From assembly GCA_018813085.1 (NCBI GenBank), contig JAHJCI010000119.1, positions 1 through 5,659 on the forward strand: a stretch of DNA of 5,659 nt. Reading direction: 5' to 3'. The DNA comes from Candidatus Omnitrophota bacterium (GTDB lineage: Bacteria; Omnitrophota; Gorgyraeia; Gygaellales; JAHJCI01). The notes beneath the pieces were generated by a model. The model had not been told where the DNA came from, made no database searches, and worked only from the letters and a program-made list of their open reading frames with translations. The position numbers and the translations under genes were made by a program. Numbering within the stretch: the stretch's first letter is position 1; the number at the start of each line of letters is the position of its first letter. This document shows positions 1 through 5,659 of the stretch, in pieces.

Positions 1-119
1 CACGAATTAGACACAAGAGAGCTTCGATGGACTTACCCTGCCAAAATTTATTGCTCTTAAGGGCGAAGCAGGATTATTCACCTTCGTTCTCTATTTTTCT
101 TAATAATTTTGATATAACC
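1..119. other. Flank downstream of purA, no convincing gene
   Basis: No start codon with a ribosome binding site opens a substantial frame here. On the plus strand an open frame enters from the left edge and stops at TAA 58-60, encoding ELDTRELRWTYPAKIYCS at its end; it could be the tail of a convergent gene or a remnant. On the minus strand, the frame FWQGKSIEALLCLIR runs open to the edge without a usable start, and a GTG frame (81-7) encodes only 24 residues with a badly spaced ribosome binding site. None is strong enough to call. Confidence 0.4.
63..100 (+). terminator. Weak terminator-like hairpin with T-rich tail downstream of purA
   Basis: GCGAAG (63-68) can pair with CTTCGT (82-87; one G-U pair) around a 13-base loop, followed on the plus strand by TTCTCTATTTTTCT. 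The large loop and short stem make it weak. The T-rich tail is on the plus strand, so it would end a plus-strand transcript arriving from the left, not purA. On the minus strand only a 5-bp CGAAG/CTTCG stem without a U-tract is present. Confidence 0.25.
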
Positions 120-1409
<1,290 letters not shown>

Positions 1410-1410
<1 letters not shown>

Positions 1411-2651
1411 TACGGATTCATCGTAAAAATCTTTTCGCAGATATCCGGGTATCTGGCAATAAATTTTAATTCATCATCGACCAATGGCTTCTGGTTGTGA
1501 ACATTGGCGTAACGCACCAAATCCAGGATTCTGGTTGCCTCGGATTCATCCTTAAATTTGATTTCTATTTTTTCAAAAACATTTCTGAAGCCCTTTATCC
1601 CGGAATATTCACCCGCGGTAATCTTACGGCCTGTTTCAACTATATCGGGCTCTCCCCTGCCTAAATCCTCAAAATCATAAAGTTCGTAATTACGCCTGTC
1701 TTTTAATGCGCCGTCTGCATGAATACCGGACTCGTGAGCAAAGGCATTTGCTCCTACTCCCGGCTGATTAATCGGAATAGGCACGCCAAAGGCATAAGAA
1801 GCATACTTTGCTATTTTCCAGACACATTTTAAGTTAATCCGTTCATCTAAAATATATTTACCCTTCATGCCGGCAGAATATTTTAGGGCCAGGATTACGG
1901 CTACTAAATCGGCATTGCCTGCCCGTTCCCCCATTCCGTTAATACAGGTATTAATATAGGCATTACAGCCGGCATCATTTGCCGCCTTGGCACCTGCTAC
2001 TGAATTCGCAACAACCATGCCTAAATCGTTATGGCAATGAATCTCAACCGGCAGGCCCACGCTCTTGGCTAAAGTTTTTACGCGCTCGTAAATCGTAAAC
2101 GGAGAATCACAACCAAGGGTATCGCAATAACGAATACGGTCACAGCCGGCTTGTTTAGCTCTTGTTGCGAAATTAATCAAATAGTTCATGTCCGTCCTGG
2201 AAGCGTCCTCGGCATTTACCCCTATTGTCCTGGCACCCAGTTTGCGTGCACGCAGCACAGCATCGGCCATACCTTCTATTACTGACTTATGATCCAGCTT
2301 GCCTTTAAATTTATGCCTGATCATCTGCTCCGAAGTAGAAATCGAAAGATTGAGGTGTTTTATCTTGGGGACCAGCCGGAAGGTAGTTTCCACGTCTCCT
2401 GGGGTTGCGCGGATCCAGCCGCCTAAGCGAATAGGGCTCAAGGCGCCTTTTTTGGCTAACTCCAGGTTAGCGTTGAGATAATTTGTTTCATGGCGCGTAA
2501 GAGGAAAACCAAACTCTGACTGAAACACCCCCATCTCGTTAAGGTAGAGGTTAATCATCGTCTTCTGTAATTTTGAAAGGCAGATGCGCGACGTTTGCAC
2601 TCCGTCGCGGTTGGTAACGTCGATAATATAAATTTTCGGGCGTTTTTTCAT
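1410..2651 (-). CDS. Homocitrate / isopropylmalate synthase-family acyltransferase (DRE-TIM metallolyase); possible Re-citrate synthase
   Basis: The 413-residue protein belongs to the family that condenses acetyl-CoA with a 2-oxo acid on a metal-dependent TIM barrel. Visible motifs are NRDGVQTSR (14-22), with Arg15, metal-ligand Asp16 and Gln19; EDASRTD (148-154); CDTLG (176-180); the metal-binding HxH at His205/His207 in EIHCHNDLG; NGMGERAGNADL (238-249); and HESGIHADG (306-314). It ends shortly after the barrel and a short helical extension. It therefore lacks the roughly 120-residue regulatory domain of typical long LeuA, which favours a NifV-like homocitrate synthase, a Re-citrate synthase or a related enzyme. 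Two oddities are Val18 where the family usually has Glu (RDGEQ) and GEYSG (347-351) where LeuA/NifV commonly have GKHSG. The ATG overlaps the serA stop in an ATGA arrangement and has GGGAGG six bases upstream, so translation is probably coupled to serA. No nif, lysine or leucine pathway gene lies in the window. Family is certain; substrate is not. Confidence 0.9.
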
Positions 2652-4243
2652 AACTGGCCTCCCAGCTTAATCAACTTAACCGAGAGAATATTCTCGATCT
2701 TGGCTATCTTATCAAGTAATTCGGCAGAAATCGGGCTATCTACGTTTAATACGCTTATTGACTCGCCCCCCGGTTTCTGGCGTCCGAATGTCATGCTGGC
2801 AATATTGATATTATGCTTACCCAAAAGAGTCCCCAGGTTTCCGATAATCCCCGGCTTATCCAAATTCTTTATTACTATAAGGTAGCCTTGCGGTGAAAGC
2901 TCGACATAAAAATCATCAATCTTAACGATGCGCGGCTGCCGGTTGGAAGAAAGGGTTGCGCTTACCTGCCTAGTCTCTTTATCCGTATCAATCCTAAGGG
3001 AAATTAAATTTACGAATTCCTCCTCCGAAGATACCTTGGTCTCTTTAATTTTTATCCCCCGCGCTTCGGCAAGGGTCTTAGCGTTTACGAAGTTAACCGA
3101 TTCCTCTAATATCGGAGTAAGAAATCCTTTTATTAGCGCCATAGTAAGCGGGGCGACATCCTGCTCTGCTATTGTTCCGCTGTACTGAATAGATATAACC
3201 TTTGCCCTGCCTGCGAAAATCTGGCTGCTGAAATTCCCCAGGCGCTCTGCTAAATTTATATAAGCAGACAAGGCCTTGTAAACCTCCGGGTCAATTTGCG
3301 GATAATTTATTGAATTGCGCGTTCCCCTCCCGAGAAGATAATCCCTTACGCACTCGGCGACTTCAATGGCTACATTAACCTGCGCCTCCTCGGTAGATGC
3401 GCCTAAATGCGGAGAGACTATTACGTTGTCTAACTTTAACAGTTCGGATTCTGGGCTGGGAGGCTCTTTTTCGAATACATCCAGGCATGCCCCGGCAACC
3501 TTACCCTGCTTCACGGCCTTTATCAATGCCTCCTCGTCGATAATTCCTCCGCGGGCACAATTAATCACTCGTACGCCGTCTTTCATGGAATTAAATTCTT
3601 TATCGGAAATCATATGCCTGGTATTCTCATTCAGGGGCGTATGAATAGTGATAAAGTCTGACTTCCCCAGTAATGCCTTTAATTCGACTATCTCTATGCC
3701 CAGGCTTTTGCCTACTTCGCTTGAAAGATAGGGGTCAAAGGCAATAACCTTCATGCCAAAGGAAAGGGCCCGTTTAGCCACCTCTGTCCCGATTCTACCC
3801 ATACCGATAATTCCCAGCGTCTTTTTATAAAGCTCAAAGCCCATAAATTTAGAACGCTCCCACTGCCCTGATTTTAAAGAAGTATTTGCCTGAGAGATAT
3901 TACGCGCCAGCGCCAAAAGCATGCTCATCGTATGTTCACAGGTAGAAATTGTGTTTCCCAGGGGAGCATTCATTACTACAATCCCCTTCCTGGTTGCCTG
4001 TTCTAAATCGACATTATCCAAACCTACGCCTGCCCGCCCTATAACGCGTAATTTAGCGGCAGCCTCGATAACCTCTTTGGTTACCTTGGTAGCGCTCCTT
4101 ACTATAATGGCTTCGTAATCCCCGATAATTGCCTTTAGCTCTTCCGGCTTCAAGCCGGTCTTCAGATCAACCTTGAATTCCTTGCAATCTTTCAGGATTC
4201 CTAATCCCTCTTCGGCAAGCTTATCACTGACTAAAATCTTCAT
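2648..4243 (-). CDS. serA: D-3-phosphoglycerate dehydrogenase, long form with ASB and ACT domains
   Basis: It oxidises 3-phosphoglycerate to 3-phosphohydroxypyruvate with NAD, the entry step of the phosphorylated serine pathway. The 531-residue length matches the long bacterial type. The substrate-binding half is residues 1-98 plus 289-315; the Rossmann fold lies between them, with GMGRIG (147-152) as GxGxxG and Asp170 ending the next strand, consistent with NAD preference. Catalytic residues are Arg231 (ARGGIIDE), Glu260 (DVFEKEP) and His279 (SPHLGAS). Residues about 318-450 fit the allosteric substrate-binding domain. An ACT domain follows at about 457-531 (KPGIIGNLGTLLGKHNINI), which in this family usually senses serine; feedback by serine here is inferred. 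The start is well supported by AAGGAGG ten bases upstream. A class V aminotransferase lies upstream across a structured 181-base spacer, and the downstream gene overlaps by four bases. Nothing appears truncated. Confidence 0.97.
   Translation of the reverse strand: MKILVSDKLAEEGLGILKDCKEFKVDLKTGLKPEELKAIIGDYEAIIVRSATKVTKEVIEAAAKLRVIGRAGVGLDNVDLEQATRKGIVVMNAPLGNTISTCEHTMSMLLALARNISQANTSLKSGQWERSKFMGFELYKKTLGIIGMGRIGTEVAKRALSFGMKVIAFDPYLSSEVGKSLGIEIVELKALLGKSDFITIHTPLNENTRHMISDKEFNSMKDGVRVINCARGGIIDEEALIKAVKQGKVAGACLDVFEKEPPSPESELLKLDNVIVSPHLGASTEEAQVNVAIEVAECVRDYLLGRGTRNSINYPQIDPEVYKALSAYINLAERLGNFSSQIFAGRAKVISIQYSGTIAEQDVAPLTMALIKGFLTPILEESVNFVNAKTLAEARGIKIKETKVSSEEEFVNLISLRIDTDKETRQVSATLSSNRQPRIVKIDDFYVELSPQGYLIVIKNLDKPGIIGNLGTLLGKHNINIASMTFGRQKPGGESISVLNVDSPISAELLDKIAKIENILSVKLIKLGGQL
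2658..2663 (-). promoter_or_regulatory. Ribosome binding site of the acyltransferase gene inside the serA end
   Basis: GGGAGG on the minus strand lies within the last serA codons, six bases before the acyltransferase ATG. With the ATGA stop/start overlap it supports translational coupling of the two genes. Confidence 0.8.
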
Positions 4244-4253
4244 TTATTATCTT

Positions 4254-4260
4254 CCTCCTT
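4254..4260 (-). promoter_or_regulatory. Strong ribosome binding site of serA
   Basis: AAGGAGG on the minus strand is a full Shine-Dalgarno match ten bases before the serA ATG. It lies 10 bases downstream of the small GC-rich hairpin at 4271-4286, so leader folding could affect its access. Confidence 0.9.
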
Positions 4261-4270
4261 CAATGAGCCC

Positions 4271-4286
4271 CGCCTCTGGCAAGGCG
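4271..4286. repeat. Small GC-rich hairpin just upstream of the serA ribosome binding site
   Basis: CGCCT (4271-4275) and AGGCG (4282-4286) form a 5-bp stem with a 6-base loop. Its bases 4283-4286 are also needed for the outer extension of the larger inverted repeat, so only one of the two can form completely. The stem is short and could be fortuitous. Confidence 0.5.
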
Positions 4287-4329
4287 AATTGAACCCTTGA
4301 CATCAAAGATGTCAAGGGTAAATTCAGCC
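4283..4329. repeat. Long inverted repeat with perfect 12-bp stem and 3-base loop
   Basis: ACCCTTGACATC (4293-4304) and GATGTCAAGGGT (4308-4319) are perfect reverse complements separated by AAA. The pairing continues outward after a small internal loop as GAATT (4286-4290) with AATTC (4321-4325), then GGC (4283-4285) with GCC (4327-4329) around one bulged A. That totals about 20 paired positions. The outer GGC shares bases with the hairpin at 4271-4286, and the outer GCC with the one at 4326-4366, so these extensions are mutually exclusive. No run of T follows on either strand. Confidence 0.9.
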
Positions 4330-4366
4330 AAAGACTTACGGAGTATAGCGCTCGTAAGTCTCGGCT
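4326..4366. repeat. Inverted repeat, 9-bp perfect core with outer 4-bp clamp
   Basis: AGACTTACG (4332-4340) and CGTAAGTCT (4353-4361) are perfect reverse complements around a 12-base interval, in which AG (4342-4343) and CT (4351-4352) can add two pairs. Outside, AGCC (4326-4329) pairs with GGCT (4363-4366). On the plus strand the stem is followed by TTATTT, a weak terminator-like tail; on the minus strand, the direction of transcription, it is followed by GAATTT. Confidence 0.85.
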
Positions 4367-4424
4367 TTATTTAAATTACTTTCTTTCGCCGTAAGCCTAT
4401 TAGCTTTTTGAGAATAAATCAAGG

Positions 4425-5558
4425 CTATTTTTTAAAAAATACTCTCTTGGCAGCCTCAATACCTACTCCTGATTTAAATTTATATCCCATCTCGGATAAT
4501 ACCTTTTCCAAACAGGAAATACCGGCAATGATATCCGCCTCGCTGATATAGCCCATATGCGCGATACGTATAATTTTCCCCTTAAAATCCGCCTGGCCGC
4601 CTGCGATGCTGACTGAGTAAGTGTCCCTCATCGTCTTGACTAATTTCTGCCCGTCGATATTTTCGGGAAGGCATATCGCGGTAACTACATCCGATAAGGC
4701 AGTAGGATTCAGCAGACTGAACCCGAGCGCTGCGGCTGCCTGACGCGTAGCTTCAGCCATCTTTATGTTCCGGGCAAATATATTCTCAAGGCCCTGTTGT
4801 TTTATAATCTTCAGAGATTCATTCAAGGCAATAATCAGGGAAATTGCCGAAGTAAACGGAGTATCTGTCTTATCCAGCGCTTTCTTGGCAAGTTTTAAAT
4901 TGAAATAATACCCGGGGCATTTTGCTTCTTCAATGAGCTTCCAGGCTTTGGGGCTGACGGAAATAAAGCCAAGCCCGGGCGGAAGCATTATTGCCTTTTG
5001 CGAGCCGGAGACGACAACATCGCAGCGCCAGGCATCAGTCTCAAGAGGCATTGCTCCCAGTGCGCTTATCGCATCAACCACTAATGCTGCATTGCTGTTT
5101 TTAACTACCTCGCCGATTGCCTGAATATCATTGGCTACGCCGGTAGAAGTCTCACAGTGCGTTACGAATACTGCCTTAACCTTATCGTTTAACTTCGACT
5201 TTATATCTTGCGGCTTAACCGCTTCTCCCCATTTGACCTTGATTACTTCAGGTTTAATTCCGTAAGCCTGGCAGAGTTCCGTCCAGCGCTCGCCGAATTT
5301 TCCGCCCTCAACCGTTATTGCCGTATCGCCCGCGGAAAGTAAATTTACTACTGCCGCTTCCATTGCACCAGTCCCGGAAGAAGCAAGAATAAATATATCA
5401 TTAGTAGTCTTAAAAACATATTTAAGCCCTTCTTCCGCCTGTTTCAGAATTTCTTTAAACTGCGGAGTGCGGTGGTGAATTATCGGACGGGACAATGCCT
5501 GCATAACCTCAGGCGGAAGCGGAGTCGGCCCGGGTGTTAATAGATAATTCTTGTTCAT
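4425..5558 (-). CDS. Class V PLP aminotransferase, alanine-glyoxylate / serine-pyruvate type (probable serine-pathway transaminase)
   Basis: The 377-residue cytoplasmic enzyme has the class V fold of alanine-glyoxylate, serine-pyruvate and archaeal-type aspartate aminotransferases. TPGPTPLP (8-15) is the N-terminal substrate loop, followed by HHRTPQF (28-34). SSGTGAMEAAV (60-70) cups the PLP phosphate, VVDAISALG (160-168) carries Asp162 against the pyridine nitrogen, and SGSQKAIMLPPGLGF (184-198) carries the Schiff-base Lys188. Arg331 in KIIRIAHMG fits the arginine that binds the substrate carboxylate. The longest open frame extends 32 codons further upstream (to 5654). I chose the internal ATG because GGAGG sits five bases before it, because homologues begin just ahead of the TPGPT motif, and because the extra 32 residues are a low-complexity Leu/Ile/Phe stretch encoded by AT-rich repeats. 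Being next to serA suggests that it transaminates phosphohydroxypyruvate in place of SerC, or works on serine, glyoxylate or pyruvate. Family is certain; substrate is inferred. Confidence 0.93.
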   Translation of the reverse strand: MNKNYLLTPGPTPLPPEVMQALSRPIIHHRTPQFKEILKQAEEGLKYVFKTTNDIFILASSGTGAMEAAVVNLLSAGDTAITVEGGKFGERWTELCQAYGIKPEVIKVKWGEAVKPQDIKSKLNDKVKAVFVTHCETSTGVANDIQAIGEVVKNSNAALVVDAISALGAMPLETDAWRCDVVVSGSQKAIMLPPGLGFISVSPKAWKLIEEAKCPGYYFNLKLAKKALDKTDTPFTSAISLIIALNESLKIIKQQGLENIFARNIKMAEATRQAAAALGFSLLNPTALSDVVTAICLPENIDGQKLVKTMRDTYSVSIAGGQADFKGKIIRIAHMGYISEADIIAGISCLEKVLSEMGYKFKSGVGIEAAKRVFFKK

Positions 5559-5562
5559 AAAA

Positions 5563-5570
5563 CCCTCCAA
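5563..5570 (-). promoter_or_regulatory. Ribosome binding site of the aminotransferase (decides the start)
   Basis: Read on the minus strand, TTGGAGGG precedes the ATG at 5558-5556, leaving five bases between GGAGG and the start codon. The upstream in-frame ATG at 5654 has no comparable site within the window. This sets the gene start at 5558. Confidence 0.85.
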
Positions 5571-5659
5571 TAGAAGATTAAAAATTAAAGATGTTTCAAG
5601 ATAAAAAATTAAAGATAAAAGATTAAAAATGAGGATTATTACAGGCAAATTCAAGGGTA
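5571..5659. repeat. AT-rich leader with short imperfect direct repeats upstream of the aminotransferase
   Basis: AAAAATTAAAGAT occurs at 5580-5592 and 5604-5616, a 24-base period, and AGATTAAAAAT occurs at 5575-5585 and 5620-5630. The stretch is strongly A-rich on the plus strand. It probably holds the promoter of the gene run, but no clear -35/-10 pair stands out; TTGCCT and TAATCT at 17-base spacing (minus strand, starting near 5648) is only a weak match. The translated extension over it is low-complexity and not convincing protein. Confidence 0.6.

Larger units (their letters stand above)
4244..4424 (-). promoter_or_regulatory. Structured leader between the aminotransferase and serA
   Basis: This 181-base non-coding spacer is unusual beside the overlapping or 15-base junctions further down the run. 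Nearly all of 4271-4366 is made of inverted repeats (listed separately), and neighbouring repeats share arm bases. I recognise no known riboswitch class and see no U-tract after the stems on the minus strand, so a standard intrinsic terminator is not supported. A TTGACA (minus strand, 4315-4310) is followed after 17 bases by a poor -10 match, TCAATT (4292-4287). If used, the 12-bp palindrome would overlap the promoter. The region may be a regulatory leader, an operator/promoter, or an intergenic repeat. Confidence 0.5.

Noticed and set aside
7..81. 24-codon GTG-start open frame downstream of purA on the minus strand
   Set aside because: The AAGG before GTG is immediately adjacent rather than properly spaced, the peptide is very short, and nothing recognisable is encoded.
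2595..2885. 96-residue plus-strand open frame spanning the serA/acyltransferase junction
   Set aside because: It lies opposite the conserved ACT domain of serA and the start of the acyltransferase, and its composition is typical of an antisense frame.
4254..4320. Direct sequestration of the serA Shine-Dalgarno by the leader
   Set aside because: Only four-base CCTT/AAGG complementarity was found, too short to claim an anti-Shine-Dalgarno helix. Any effect would have to come from the wider fold.
4326..4366. Intrinsic terminator after the aminotransferase
   Set aside because: On the minus strand the stem is followed by GAATTT rather than a U-run. The TTATTT tail is on the plus strand, where no gene precedes it.
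5559..5654. N-terminal extension of the aminotransferase (32 extra residues, Leu/Ile/Phe rich, signal- or membrane-like)
   Set aside because: It is translated from AT-rich repeats. The internal ATG has a good ribosome binding site and matches the family start, and class V enzymes of this type are cytoplasmic.

Overview
The window is a compact bacterial stretch of four complete protein-coding genes, all on the minus strand. Transcription therefore runs from the right end toward the left. In that order the genes are a class V (alanine-glyoxylate / serine-pyruvate type) aminotransferase, a long ACT-containing D-3-phosphoglycerate dehydrogenase (serA), a homocitrate / isopropylmalate synthase-family acyltransferase, and adenylosuccinate synthase (purA). 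The base composition is moderate with AT-rich spacers, Shine-Dalgarno sites are clear, and gene spacing is tight. The protein flavour (NifV/Re-citrate-synthase-like enzyme, serA next to a class V aminotransferase) fits an anaerobic, deep-branching bacterium. A Candidatus Omnitrophica (Omnitrophota) type genome is my best guess, but no marker gene here proves it.

Layout from the right: 5559-5659 is an AT-rich leader with short imperfect repeats and the aminotransferase ribosome binding site. The aminotransferase occupies 4425-5558. A 181-base spacer (4244-4424) follows and is the most structured non-coding DNA in the window. It holds three adjacent inverted repeats, one with a perfect 12-bp stem, plus an alternative long-range pairing that would exclude one of the hairpins. 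serA occupies 2648-4243 and its stop overlaps the start of the acyltransferase gene (1410-2651) by four bases. purA (120-1394) begins 15 bases after the acyltransferase stop. Positions 1-119 hold no convincing gene, only a weak hairpin followed by T-rich sequence and a short open frame entering from the left edge.

Functionally, SerA and the aminotransferase can supply the first two steps of the phosphorylated serine pathway: 3-phosphoglycerate to 3-phosphohydroxypyruvate to phosphoserine. The aminotransferase would stand in for SerC; phosphoserine phosphatase is not in the window. The acyltransferase condenses acetyl-CoA with a 2-oxo acid. Its substrate cannot be fixed from sequence by eye: oxaloacetate (Re-citrate synthase) and 2-oxoglutarate (homocitrate synthase) are the leading options. 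PurA uses aspartate and GTP to make adenylosuccinate. The theme is central carbon flow into amino acids and purines. No defence system, mobile element, CRISPR array, tRNA or rRNA was seen. The two items most worth following up are the structured serA leader and the acyltransferase's real substrate.
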